Notes: a model not told the origin generated them from the sequence alone. 38,736 nucleotides of DNA from Curvibacter sp. (GCA_019233055.1 JAFAMV010000168.1:1-38736), one strand, 5' to 3'; counted from the stretch's first letter, positions 17,183 to 25,879 are shown. Program-made: numbers and translations.

Positions 17183-18895
17183 GTGGCGAAAAGTTGTTTT
17201 CAAATGACATTGCTAACAAGTGTGGCTGAGGGTGATGGAAGGTTGTTGAAAATGGTGGTGCAGAGCACCACAAATCTGATCGTCGTGCTGAACGCTGGGC
17301 GAGAAGTTGAATGGGTGAATCCCGCATTCGAGAAGTTGACCGGATGGCTGTTGTCTGAAGTAAAGGGGAGAAATATAAGAGAAATATTTTATGGAGCCCT
17401 GACTGATACAACGGTTCTTATTCTTGTGGATAGCCTTCTCTCTACGGGTGAAAGTGTTAGAAATTTTGAGCTGCGCCAATACAAGAAATCGGGAGAGGCA
17501 TTCTGGGTCTCGGCCAACATCGAGCCTGTTTTTGATGAGGCTGGTTCGATAAAAAATTTCGTGGCGGTCTATACCGACATCACGGCACATAAAGCATCTG
17601 AAGACGAAATCGTTCGCCTGGCTTTGCATGATGCATTGACTGGATTGCCGAACAGGGTGGCCCTCAATCGCAAGTTGCGTGAGGTGATTGAGGTTGCAAG
17701 GTACACGCACACTCCAGCAGCGCTCTATGTCATTGACATTGACAACTTCAAGCAATTGAATGACATCTACGGTCACGCGCAGGGCGACCGCCTTCTGGTG
17801 ATGATCGCGGACACGCTCAGGTCTCTTTCAAAAAATCACAAACTATTTCTGTCGCGTTACGGTGGCGACGAGTTCGTAGTGATTGCCAAAAATTTGGAGT
17901 GTCAGCCTCACGAACTGATCTCCCAAGTGGATGAGTTGGGGGAATTGATTCGTTTGGCCCTCAATTTATCGGTGATGGAGGGCGATCTCCTTTTCTTTTG
18001 CACGCCGAGCATTGGGGCCACAGTTGTTGATGGATCTGAGCCAACAGCGGGTGTCTTGCTTCAACAAGGCGATTTGGCAATGTACGAAGCCAAGAGCAAG
18101 GGAAAGAACTCGGTCTGTATCTTCGAGGGTCGAATCCAGAACGAATTCTCCCGCCGTACAAAGATTGAGATCGACCTTCGACAGGCATTGCAAAAGCAGG
18201 AGTTCATGCTGGCTTTTCAGCCAATAGTGAGCCTCGAACGGCAAGTGTGTGGCTTTGAGGCATTGCTGCGTTGGAACCGGCATGGAAAAGAGTTGGTCAA
18301 TCCCGTCGATTTCATTCCAGTCGCTGAATCTTGCGGCTTGATTATTTCTATAGGCGAGTGGGTTTTGCGCCAGGCCTGCGCCACCCTGCGCGAATGGGAG
18401 GAGCAGGGTCGGTATCCGGGGTATGGTTTGAGCATCAATATTTCGGCGACGCAATTGATGCATCCATCTTTTGTTGAGATGGCATTTTCTATATTTCTGG
18501 AGACGCAAGCTCCGACAAGCCGGTTGAAGCTCGAGGTGACCGAGAGCTTGATGATGCATGATCTTGAAGCCGTGCGCAGCAAAATATTGGCATTGCGTCA
18601 GGCAGGATGCCGTTTCTCGTTGGACGATTTTGGTACGGGCTATTCATCACTCGGCCTGCTGAGGCATCTGCCCTTCGATGAAATAAAAATTGATCGAAGT
18701 TTTGTCCATGAGCTGCTGGGTGCGGGCCAAGCTCGGCCTATCACTCGGACAATCATTCAGTTGGCCGAAGATCTGAATATGTCAGTGGTCGCAGAGGGCG
18801 TTGAGTTTGAGGAGCAGTTTCGTGCCCTGCTCGGAATGAACTGCCGTCTGTTTCAAGGCTATTTGTTTGGCCGCCCTCTGCCGCTGCCGGCATGA
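17183..18895 (+). CDS. PAS-GGDEF-EAL protein (cyclic-di-GMP signalling), lower GC
   Basis: This is a 570-residue soluble protein. A PAS domain (about 25-140) is followed by GGDEF (about 150-310; motif YGGDEF near 226, intact) and EAL (about 325-570; motif EALLRW near 357). The EAL catalytic set is intact: NISATQL, EVTES, DDFGTGYSSLG, KIDRSFV and AEGVE. No RxxD inhibitory site precedes the GGDEF motif. It could make or degrade c-di-GMP; phosphodiesterase activity is the safer guess. GTG 17183 is used as start; ATG 17204 is the alternative. Base composition is clearly more AT-rich than the flanking core genes, suggesting transfer. The next gene starts 50 bp later. Confidence 0.92.
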   Translation: MAKSCFQMTLLTSVAEGDGRLLKMVVQSTTNLIVVLNAGREVEWVNPAFEKLTGWLLSEVKGRNIREIFYGALTDTTVLILVDSLLSTGESVRNFELRQYKKSGEAFWVSANIEPVFDEAGSIKNFVAVYTDITAHKASEDEIVRLALHDALTGLPNRVALNRKLREVIEVARYTHTPAALYVIDIDNFKQLNDIYGHAQGDRLLVMIADTLRSLSKNHKLFLSRYGGDEFVVIAKNLECQPHELISQVDELGELIRLALNLSVMEGDLLFFCTPSIGATVVDGSEPTAGVLLQQGDLAMYEAKSKGKNSVCIFEGRIQNEFSRRTKIEIDLRQALQKQEFMLAFQPIVSLERQVCGFEALLRWNRHGKELVNPVDFIPVAESCGLIISIGEWVLRQACATLREWEEQGRYPGYGLSINISATQLMHPSFVEMAFSIFLETQAPTSRLKLEVTESLMMHDLEAVRSKILALRQAGCRFSLDDFGTGYSSLGLLRHLPFDEIKIDRSFVHELLGAGQARPITRTIIQLAEDLNMSVVAEGVEFEEQFRALLGMNCRLFQGYLFGRPLPLPA

Positions 18896-18945
18896 ACAGC
18901 CGCCGCCTTGAAGTTTCGCCCTCAAAACCATCGGAGTTTTTTTGA

Positions 18946-20379
18946 ATGAAGAATTTCTCGCTCAAACAGAAACTGCGCTGCGCATTCGGTGTGCTGTGCG
19001 CGCTGATGCTCTGCAGCTCCTTCTATGCGCTGCACGCTTTGGCTGATGACCACAGTGCGCAAGCCAGTCGCACCCGCTCAGCCCAGGGGGTGATCACATC
19101 CCAGGCCTCGGCACGCAACGCCGGCGAGGTCTACGACGACCCGCTGGAGGTCCGATACGAGGTTCAGCGCGGCGTGTTGATCGGTTTGCTGCTTGCAAGT
19201 GTGGCTGCTGCCGTGAGCATGGGCTGGGGACTGCTGCGCTCCATGACGCACTCGCTGGGGGGCGACCCCATCTTGCTCGGAGAGGCCGCACAACGCGTCG
19301 CGGAGGGAGACCTGATGCCCATCGCGGAAGCTGAAAAGGCCCCTGCCGGCAGTGTGCTGGCCTCTTTGGCCAAGATGCAGCAAAGCCTGGTGGGCATCGT
19401 GAGCAAGGTACGCAGTGCTTCCGATTCGATCGCGACAGGGGCTTCCGAGATCGCCTCTGGCAACACCGACCTGAGTCAACGCACCGAGCAGCAAGCCTAC
19501 GCACTGCAGCAGACGGCGTCCACCATGCAGCAGTTCAGCTCGACCGTCAAAGGCAATGCAGACAACGCCCGCATGGCAAATCAACTGGCCAGCAACGCGG
19601 CCGCCGTGGCCTCCCGGGGAGGGCAGGTGGTGAGCGACGTGGTTGAAACCATGAAAGGCATCAACGACAGCTCCAAGCGGATTGGCGACATCATCGGGGT
19701 GATCGACAGCATCGCCTTTCAGACCAATATCCTTGCGCTCAATGCCGCGGTCGAAGCTGCACGGGCAGGGGAACAAGGCAGAGGATTTGCCGTGGTGGCA
19801 GGGGAAGTCCGCAGTCTGGCGCAGCGCAGCGCGGAAGCGGCCAAGGAAATCAAGTCCCTGATCGGGGCCAGTGTCGAACAGGTGGAAAAGGGAAGCGCCC
19901 TGGTAGATCAAGCCGGGGTGACCATGTCGGAGGTCGTGCAGTCGATCCAACGCGTCAGTGACATCGTGGGTGAGATCAGCTCGGCGAGCGAAGAGCAGAA
20001 CCAGGGCGTGGCCCAGATAGATGCCTCGATCAGTCAACTGGACCAGGCGACCCAGCAGAACGCGGCCCTGGTGGAGCAAAGCGCCGCCGCGGCTCAAAGC
20101 CTCGAGCAGCAAGCCAAGCTGTTGGTACAGACCGTTGGCATGTTCATGCTGACGGGGACTGAGCCGCAAGGCCACATGAGAGCGTCACGTCCAATGTCTG
20201 CGCCCGCAGACTTTCGGGGCGTCCAGCCCATGCCGCAGCCCCGCAAGGCGGCGAAGATTTCCAACATCCCGGCGACGCGCCCATCTGGCGCCGCGCCAGT
20301 GAAGCTCGAGGCGCCCGGCACGACCTCACCCAAGGCCTCGAACAAGGCGGCGGAAGAAGGTGGCTGGGAGGCTTTTTAA
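18946..20379 (+). CDS. Methyl-accepting chemotaxis protein with very short periplasmic part
   Basis: This is a 477-residue chemoreceptor. TM1 is at about 10-30 and TM2 at about 75-97, leaving only about 45 periplasmic residues, far less than the usual four-helix-bundle sensor of about 150. A HAMP-like region and the methylation/signalling hairpin follow, with tip [21 protein letters not shown] Pro/Ala-rich tail ends in GWEAF. This fits the xWxxF pentapeptide that tethers CheR and CheB in receptors such as Tar. GGAG precedes the ATG. It starts a tight run of same-strand genes; the next gene begins 17 bp after its stop. Its ligand is probably not sensed directly in the periplasm. Confidence 0.92.
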   Translation: MKNFSLKQKLRCAFGVLCALMLCSSFYALHALADDHSAQASRTRSAQGVITSQASARNAGEVYDDPLEVRYEVQRGVLIGLLLASVAAAVSMGWGLLRSMTHSLGGDPILLGEAAQRVAEGDLMPIAEAEKAPAGSVLASLAKMQQSLVGIVSKVRSASDSIATGASEIASGNTDLSQRTEQQAYALQQTASTMQQFSSTVKGNADNARMANQLASNAAAVASRGGQVVSDVVETMKGINDSSKRIGDIIGVIDSIAFQTNILALNAAVEAARAGEQGRGFAVVAGEVRSLAQRSAEAAKEIKSLIGASVEQVEKGSALVDQAGVTMSEVVQSIQRVSDIVGEISSASEEQNQGVAQIDASISQLDQATQQNAALVEQSAAAAQSLEQQAKLLVQTVGMFMLTGTEPQGHMRASRPMSAPADFRGVQPMPQPRKAAKISNIPATRPSGAAPVKLEAPGTTSPKASNKAAEEGGWEAF

Positions 20380-20396
20380 GCAGGAGCACAGACGAG

Positions 20397-20960
20397 ATGC
20401 AGTTCCGAGTCCATCGAACCTTGCTGGCGATGCAAGTCCGAGCACTGCGTCGGAACTACCGTATTCCGACGACGGCCGTGGCGACCTATATGGGGATCAG
20501 TGCATCGCGCCTTTCCCGCATTGAGTCCAATCCCCACTTGATCAAAGTTCCGCAGTTCTACCTGCTGATGGAAGCGATAGGGGCTGACATCGAACCCTGC
20601 GGCCAGTTGGCGCAACTGACGCATCAGCTGGTCGGTTGGAGAAAGAAATTGGGGTTGACGCAGACCAGGTTCGGGGCCTTGCTGGGGGTCTCTCAATCCA
20701 GGATCGCGCACATCGAACAAGACGCTGCGCACCTCAGCGTGGAGATGCTGCTGAAGCTGTTGGAGGCATTGCGGATCTCGCTGTACATCGGGCAGCAGAT
20801 CCACCGCCAGCCGCTGGCGCCAGCGTTGGCCATGGCCGCCGCCGCGAGCGAGAAAACGAATCCTCCAACTCAGCAGGGTGCGCGTGGCGCCCGTCGGCAG
20901 CGCGTCGATGGAATGCATGAACTGCATCTCCAGGATGCAGCAGGTCGCGAGCTTGGCTGA
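20397..20960 (+). CDS. Tandem helix-turn-helix (XRE-type) DNA-binding protein
   Basis: This is a 187-residue protein with two successive Cro/C1-like helix-turn-helix units. The first (about 12-65) contains TTAVATYMGISASRLSRIES. The second (about 78-130) contains LTQTRFGALLGVSQSRIAHIE, a textbook XRE motif. The C-terminal 50 residues are polar and probably disordered. The second unit resembles HipB-type antitoxin/regulator domains, but no HipA-like kinase is nearby. It lies 17 bp after the short chemoreceptor and directly before an unknown gene whose Shine-Dalgarno sequence follows its stop. It probably autoregulates this gene run (inference). Confidence 0.82.
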   Translation: MQFRVHRTLLAMQVRALRRNYRIPTTAVATYMGISASRLSRIESNPHLIKVPQFYLLMEAIGADIEPCGQLAQLTHQLVGWRKKLGLTQTRFGALLGVSQSRIAHIEQDAAHLSVEMLLKLLEALRISLYIGQQIHRQPLAPALAMAAAASEKTNPPTQQGARGARRQRVDGMHELHLQDAAGRELG

Positions 20961-20971
20961 GGAGGCCAGAC

Positions 20972-21496
20972 ATGCATTCGATCCAACAGACTCGTCTTCA
21001 ATCCTTGCTGGTCCGTGTGCCTGGGAGTCTGGATATGCCGCTGGTCTTCATGAAGATTTGCCACCTGCTGATCACCAGGATGGAGGTCACTTTGCAATCC
21101 CGGCCTTTGTTTCTCCTTTGCACGCGCAGTCAGAGAGAGGCCTCGGCCCTTTGTGCCGAAATCGAAGCCCTCAGCAGCCGTATCGCCATCAATATGGGGC
21201 GCCTGGCCACCGCCCTGGAGATCGCTGAGGCATCGACGCCACCCGATCCCCCGCCCCTGGCGGAAATCATCCGGTCCATCAGGATCCATGCGGATCATGT
21301 CCGTGCCTCCAAAGACCATGTACTCAATGTACTGGGGCGATTTCTGAAAGCCGATGGCCCTGGTGCTGGCCCCATTGTGCTGACCAACGCCTTCAACCCT
21401 GCCTTCAGTCAGGGCATTCGTTCCGAGCTCGAGGCCCTGCGATGCCTGGTCGACCAGGAAACGCGGGCACGGTTTCACTGCGAGGAATCGACATGA
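20972..21496 (+). CDS. Unknown helical protein (174 residues)
   Basis: I do not recognise this family. GGAGG (20961-20965) sits immediately after the upstream stop and 6 nt before this ATG, so it is a well-supported, translationally coupled gene. The first 45 residues are hydrophobic/basic with LLVRVPGSLDMPLVFMK. The centre (about 53-130) is rich in helix-forming residues (REASALCAEIEALSSRIA, IIRSIRIHADHVRASKDHV) and may form a helical bundle. There is no signal peptide or enzyme motif. Its stop overlaps the next start by 4 bp (ATGA). Confidence 0.68.
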   Translation: MHSIQQTRLQSLLVRVPGSLDMPLVFMKICHLLITRMEVTLQSRPLFLLCTRSQREASALCAEIEALSSRIAINMGRLATALEIAEASTPPDPPPLAEIIRSIRIHADHVRASKDHVLNVLGRFLKADGPGAGPIVLTNAFNPAFSQGIRSELEALRCLVDQETRARFHCEEST

Positions 21497-21735
21497 ACAG
21501 GGCCCTCAAGAACCCACGCGACGACTTGAGCAAGGAGGCGCATGTCTTGCATCTGCGTGCCTTCATGGACGAGCACCGGCTCTCTCCGTGCGAGGCCGCA
21601 CAACGGTTCGATGTGGATGCCTCCGTCATCGATTGCTTGCTTCAAAGCCCTGACTCTGGACTGGCGTTGGGCTTGGAAACATTGGTGTGTATGGTCCTTG
21701 CGGCGGGGATGCCGTCGCCTGGGACCAGAAATTGA
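21493..21735 (+). CDS. Small HTH protein (80 residues, XRE/HTH_37-like)
   Basis: This small basic protein overlaps the previous gene by 4 bp. Residues 16-70 look like an XRE-type helix-turn-helix of the kind found in HigA-like antitoxins: HLRAFMDEHRLSPCEAAQRF, then DVDASVIDCLLQ and LETLVCMVLAAGM. The spacing of EAAQRFDVDASVI matches the helix-turn-helix core. No cognate toxin with a recognisable fold is adjacent. It is the second predicted DNA-binding protein in the run. Confidence 0.62.
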   Translation: MNRALKNPRDDLSKEAHVLHLRAFMDEHRLSPCEAAQRFDVDASVIDCLLQSPDSGLALGLETLVCMVLAAGMPSPGTRN

Positions 21736-21749
21736 CCCGAGTACCCACC

Positions 21750-22265
21750 ATGTTCTTCACCCACATAGCCGGCAGACAAAAAGAGGGGGCGGCGGCGGAC
21801 GTCCACCGGTTGCGGACCTCCAGTGGCCAGAGCTTGCCGAAACTGCCTTTTGAGGCCAACACCTATGAAGGCATGGAAGTCGGCTGGCCCTTCATGGTGA
21901 CCAAAATCGATCTGCCAGATTCCCTGCGACTGATCCTGGACACGCGCAAGCTCGACCGCTCACGCTTGCTGCGAACGACCGCATTGGTGGAGCGCCTTGA
22001 AGAAGGGGCACGGGTGCATGTCCATGGACGGGACTTTTATCGGTCCCTCGTCAGTTATCGGGTCGTGTCCCACGCACCGCGTTGGGTGCACGAGCAGCAC
22101 GCCGATCAGCTATGCAGGCTGGACGCCTTGTTGTCCGATATCGCCGGGCATTACAGCCGGAAGCTGTTGATTCAGGGCTCTGAATGGGGACGGTCGTCCC
22201 CAATGCCCTCGTCCACAGCGTCCGTTCAAGCCCTGCCCTGGAGTGATCCGACGGTGCTCATCTGA
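21750..22265 (+). CDS. Unknown protein (171 residues)
   Basis: I do not recognise this family. The likely start is ATG 21750, 14 bp after the previous stop; the ribosome binding site is weak. Visible features are VGWPFMVTKIDLPDSLRLIL near residue 45, a basic segment TRKLDRSRLLRTTALVERL, and RDFYRSLVSYRVVSHAPRW. There are no membrane segments or signal peptide. The last 30 residues are Ser/Pro-rich. It is predicted to be cytoplasmic. A gap of 54 bp separates it from the universal stress gene. Confidence 0.62.
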   Translation: MFFTHIAGRQKEGAAADVHRLRTSSGQSLPKLPFEANTYEGMEVGWPFMVTKIDLPDSLRLILDTRKLDRSRLLRTTALVERLEEGARVHVHGRDFYRSLVSYRVVSHAPRWVHEQHADQLCRLDALLSDIAGHYSRKLLIQGSEWGRSSPMPSSTASVQALPWSDPTVLI

Positions 22266-22319
22266 GGACGGACCAGTTTTCGGCCACTGCGGTGGTCATC
22301 GCTTGAGGAGAACCTGATC

Positions 22320-22757
22320 ATGAAATTCAAAACCATTTTGGTGCCCATCGACTTCAGTGAAAACTCGCTGAATGCCTTCCAGGCTGCGATCGACAAATAC
22401 TCGGACTGCGATTGCAGGTTGATCCTGCTTCATGTCATCGAGCCAATGCCCTCCGACACCGCTTTTGGCACCGGACTCGATTCAGACCAGGTCAACACCA
22501 GGCAACATCAACTGCGCACGCTGGGGAACAGCCACAAGGAAGGTTGGCTGGAAGTGGAGACCCGGGTGGAGTTCGGGCGGCCTGCGGATGTCATTTTGAT
22601 CACTGCGACCCACGAGAAGGTCGACCTCGTGATCATCGGAGCCAATGCAAAAAGCAAGGGGTTCGGGCTTTGGCTTGGGAGCAATGCCTATGCAATGGCG
22701 CGGGCGCTGCCCTGCAGTGTGTTGATCGTCAAGCCGGAGCGGCAACCAGAAGGCTGA
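22320..22757 (+). CDS. Universal stress protein (UspA family)
   Basis: This is a 145-residue single-domain universal stress protein. The N-terminus KTILVPIDFSENSLNAFQAA is typical, as is the C-terminal half with DLVIIGANAKSKG, LGSNA and PCSVLIVKP. The last segment approximates the G-x2-G-x9-G-S nucleotide-binding signature, with a Lys-Ser-Lys insertion-like variation, so ATP binding is possible but uncertain. GAGGAG precedes the ATG. It is 27 bp ahead of the Cache chemoreceptor, so the two are probably co-transcribed, linking a stress or energy signal with chemotaxis (inference). Confidence 0.92.
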   Translation: MKFKTILVPIDFSENSLNAFQAAIDKYSDCDCRLILLHVIEPMPSDTAFGTGLDSDQVNTRQHQLRTLGNSHKEGWLEVETRVEFGRPADVILITATHEKVDLVIIGANAKSKGFGLWLGSNAYAMARALPCSVLIVKPERQPEG

Positions 22758-22784
22758 TGCCGCTTCACCCAAAAAGGAGACACG

Positions 22785-24590
22785 ATGTTCCACAGCATTA
22801 GACAGAAATTGATGGCGACCAGCGTGATCATCGTGAGTGTCGCCATCGTGCTGGTCAGCGCCATGGGCTATGACTTCGCCCGCAGGTTCATTCTCGACGA
22901 TCTGAACGAGCAGCTGGGTGGCATCAGCCGCAGCGAAGCCCGTCAACTGGGCAATTGGGCCAAGGCGCAGAAGCAGATCGTCGAGGCGTTGGCGCCTGCT
23001 GCTGAAAGCCCTGATCCGAGGCCGTCCTTGCAGCAGGCCCTGGTCTCCGGACGGCAGGATCTGGCCTACATCGGGAGTGCCGACAGGAAAATGGTGTCGA
23101 TGCCCGAGCGGCCCCGGCCAGCCGACTACGATCCGACTGCACGGGCCTGGTACCAGCAGGCTGATCAGGCGGGCCGAACCATCGTCAGTCCGCCCTATAT
23201 CGCGGCATCGAGCGAGAAACTGGTCGTCACGTTTGCACATCCTGTCAAAGTCGACGGACAAACCCGGGCAGTGGCCGCCGCCGATGTGACGATCGAGGAC
23301 GTGGTCAAAGGCTTGGGCGAAGTGCACCCGACGCCGAACGGCTTTGCCTTCCTGCTGGACAAAGAGGGGCGCATCCTCGCGCACCCGGACAAGCAACTGA
23401 TCCTGAAACCAGTCGCAGACCTGTCAAAAGACATCACGCCTGAACTGTTGAGCCGTGCCAGCTTTGGCGCCGCAGACCCTGAGCCGGCCATCATCGGCGG
23501 CGAATCCTACCTGCTCAAGTCTGCGCCGGTGCCGGAAACGGATTGGGTGCTGGTCACTGCAGCCCAACGCCATGAGGCTCTGAGCCGATTGGATCGACTG
23601 CTGATCAGTGTGGCCTGCGCCCTGGTGGTGGTGGCGGTCCTTGCCGCCGCGATATCGGCGGGGACCATGCACCTGCTGTTGGCGGGCTTGACCCGTGTTC
23701 GCAATGCCATGCGGGAGATCAGCACAGGCAGCGGCGACTTGACCCAGCGTCTGCCCGTCGAGGGGCGTGATGAGATCGATGAGATTGCCGCAGCCTTCAA
23801 TGAATTCGTGGGCAAGATCGAAGATGTGATGCTCGATGTGAGCCGAACCAGCGGGTCGATCGCCACAGCCTCCAGTGAAATTGCGATGGGCTCACAGGAC
23901 CTGAGCAGCCGCACTGAACAGACCGCCAGCAATCTGGAGCAGACCTCGGCCTCCATGGAGCACCTCACCCAGGGCGTGAACCAAAGCGCGGAGCATGCCG
24001 GCCAGGGTCGAGAGTTGGCCAGCCGCTCGGTTGACATGGCCAATCGAGGCGGGCAGGTGGTTGGGCAGGTGGTGGAGGCCATGGGGGACATCTCGCGCAA
24101 TTCCCAACGCATCGCCGACATCATCTCGGTGATTGACGGCATCGCGTTCCAGACCAATATCCTGGCATTGAACGCGGCTGTCGAAGCCGCGCGGGCCGGC
24201 GAGCAAGGGCGAGGCTTTGCTGTGGTGGCCTCGGAGGTTCGATCGCTGGCCAGCCGGTCAGCCGAGGCCGCCCGTGAGATCAAGACCTTGATCAACACCA
24301 GCGTGGAGCGGGTGGAGCAGGGGGGGCGACTCGTGGACGAGGCCGGTCGGGCCATGGCTGAAATCGTGCAGAGCGTGCAGCAAGTCACCACGATCGTTCA
24401 GGAGATCAGTGACGGCACCAATGAACAGAGCCGTGGCATCGGCGAGGTGAATGCAGCTGTGACGCACCTGGACCAGATGACCCAGCAGAACGCTGCGCTC
24501 GTCGAGCAATCGGCGGCGGCGGCCGACAGTCTGAAAGACCAGGCTGCCCATCTGGCAGCCGTTGTGGCGACGTTCAGGATACGTGGCTGA
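22785..24590 (+). CDS. Methyl-accepting chemotaxis protein with dCache sensor domain
   Basis: This is a 601-residue chemoreceptor closely paralogous to that at 11712. TM1 is at about 12-32 and TM2 at about 265-288. The periplasmic double-Cache domain carries YDPTARAWY and PPYIAAS. HAMP follows (about 290-345), then the signalling hairpin with tip [20 protein letters not shown] near 445. As in the paralogue, the Asp expected after the second Tyr of the amino-acid-binding Cache pattern is absent, so both may share a ligand class other than standard amino acids. The good Shine-Dalgarno AAGGAGAC precedes the ATG. There is no C-terminal CheR tether. It closes the accessory run. Confidence 0.93.
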   Translation: MFHSIRQKLMATSVIIVSVAIVLVSAMGYDFARRFILDDLNEQLGGISRSEARQLGNWAKAQKQIVEALAPAAESPDPRPSLQQALVSGRQDLAYIGSADRKMVSMPERPRPADYDPTARAWYQQADQAGRTIVSPPYIAASSEKLVVTFAHPVKVDGQTRAVAAADVTIEDVVKGLGEVHPTPNGFAFLLDKEGRILAHPDKQLILKPVADLSKDITPELLSRASFGAADPEPAIIGGESYLLKSAPVPETDWVLVTAAQRHEALSRLDRLLISVACALVVVAVLAAAISAGTMHLLLAGLTRVRNAMREISTGSGDLTQRLPVEGRDEIDEIAAAFNEFVGKIEDVMLDVSRTSGSIATASSEIAMGSQDLSSRTEQTASNLEQTSASMEHLTQGVNQSAEHAGQGRELASRSVDMANRGGQVVGQVVEAMGDISRNSQRIADIISVIDGIAFQTNILALNAAVEAARAGEQGRGFAVVASEVRSLASRSAEAAREIKTLINTSVERVEQGGRLVDEAGRAMAEIVQSVQQVTTIVQEISDGTNEQSRGIGEVNAAVTHLDQMTQQNAALVEQSAAAADSLKDQAAHLAAVVATFRIRG

Positions 24591-24847
24591 ATCAATCCTC
24601 AAATAGCCTCGGTCAGTCGCAGACTTACCGGGCCAGCCCTTCGTCGGTCCTGGCTTGTTTCCTCGGGACAAGGCCGTCCAGTCATGCCATCTCTGGCAGG
24701 TGGCGGATGACCTGTGATGGTTGACAGGTGCGTGACCTCCCGCATTCCCGTATCGTCGATGCCATGTCCATGGTTTCATTTTCTATATGGATGACACCAC
24801 GGGCAGCAGGTATATCGGTGCATTGGTTTTGATGCGATGGAGGCTAT

Positions 24848-25081
24848 ATGAAACGTCGTGGGTTTTACATGGCATTGTGGATGGTGGCCCTTGCCCTTGC
24901 CCTTGCAGGGGCTCCTGAGTGGTCAATGGCTGCAGGGTCTGCATTTGGCTCACATAAAACGATTTCACGGGATCGATGCAAGAAAACAAGCGCCTATAAG
25001 ATCGATGTGAAGACGCTGGATGGGAGGGGGGCAACGCCTGCGTCAACAGCCCTATCCGAAGGCGATCGAATGCTGGGTTGA
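24848..25081 (+). CDS. Possible small secreted protein (77 residues)
   Basis: A short frame begins at an ATG preceded by ATGGAGGCTAT (GGAGG with good spacing). Its N-terminus looks like a signal peptide: basic MKRRGF, hydrophobic ALWMVALALALAGA, and possible cleavage near SMAAGS. The mature part would be only about 48 residues, with one Cys and many Lys/Thr. No family is recognised. The 257-bp gap upstream (24591-24847) holds nothing else I can name. It could be a real exported peptide or chance. Confidence 0.42.
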   Translation: MKRRGFYMALWMVALALALAGAPEWSMAAGSAFGSHKTISRDRCKKTSAYKIDVKTLDGRGATPASTALSEGDRMLG

Positions 25082-25140
25082 TGGTGACGGTATTTTGATG
25101 CCTGTATGGGGTGGCTAGCCGGTTTGCAGATGGTCGGGCG

Positions 25141-25746
25141 ATGAAATACGTCTCTGGTCTGATCGTGCGCAGAGAGCAACGGTTGGTGGTGGCATTGCTC
25201 CGTCAGAGATCGAGGCTCTTCACATCGGGGGACCTTTCCGAGTCCTCAGGCCTCGACATGGATGAGCTGCAGCCGATGATGGAACGTCTCGCCCACCGCG
25301 GCTTTTTGACGCGAAATGAATCTCAGGATCTGCTGGCCTATCAATTGAATGCGGCTTGGCCTTGGCTGGATGCCTTCACAGAGTTTGTCGGGGCCGCCAA
25401 TGGACTGGCTGAAAGAATAATTCAAATATTGGCTTTTCATATTCCGGGAATGGTCAGTTGCCTGCTGTGTGCACCCTTGTCGGAAAATGAAATGAAGTTG
25501 TCCGGGAAGTGGTTTCTTCTCATCGTCAGCGACTTGGATGGCGCAGTTCTCGATGAGATGCGAAGGATTATCCAGATGCATTTTGGCGTTGAATTGCTGG
25601 GGCTTGTCCATTCAGAAGAGGCGTGGTCTGATGGCAGGGCTCTGGAGGTGGATGCCGTCCTGGGTTCAAGTCTGAAATGGGTGGTCCATTCGCGCCGACA
25701 GACAGCGAACGATGCGAATGATGTGAATGGCAGGGGTGGCGCTTGA
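25141..25746 (+). CDS. Unknown protein, winged-helix-like N-terminus, possible degenerate nucleotidyltransferase fold
   Basis: This is a 201-residue protein from ATG 25141 (GTG 25111 is an alternative). Residues 5-65 look like a winged helix: LVVALLRQRSRLFTSGDLSE, then DMDELQPMMERLAHRGFLTR and a wing ending near LLAYQLN. The rest follows the layout of winged-helix proteins fused to minimal nucleotidyltransferase domains. A linker helix (GAANGLAERIIQILAFHIPG) is followed by a beta segment and WFLLIVSDLDG. The catalytic Gly-Ser and Asp-x-Asp residues of active enzymes are not in place. The function is unknown, and a regulatory or decoy role is only a guess. Confidence 0.62.
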   Translation: MKYVSGLIVRREQRLVVALLRQRSRLFTSGDLSESSGLDMDELQPMMERLAHRGFLTRNESQDLLAYQLNAAWPWLDAFTEFVGAANGLAERIIQILAFHIPGMVSCLLCAPLSENEMKLSGKWFLLIVSDLDGAVLDEMRRIIQMHFGVELLGLVHSEEAWSDGRALEVDAVLGSSLKWVVHSRRQTANDANDVNGRGGA

Positions 25747-25879
25747 TCCGTTCTTCTGAAAATGGTCGTGGACCGTCCCGGTGCCGGTGTCCCGGCTGCA
25801 AGACCGACGGAGGGCGGCAGGGCAGCCGCGAGCGCGGGGAACCAGACCTTCTCTCTGTGGTGGCGACCGTTCGGTGAGC

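Noticed and set aside
18120..18140. Partial match to the tRNA-Ser T-arm inside the GGDEF-EAL gene
   Set aside because: TCGAGGG-TCGAATCC resembles the tRNA 3' end but has a gap and lies within conserved EAL-protein coding sequence, so it is chance rather than an attachment site.
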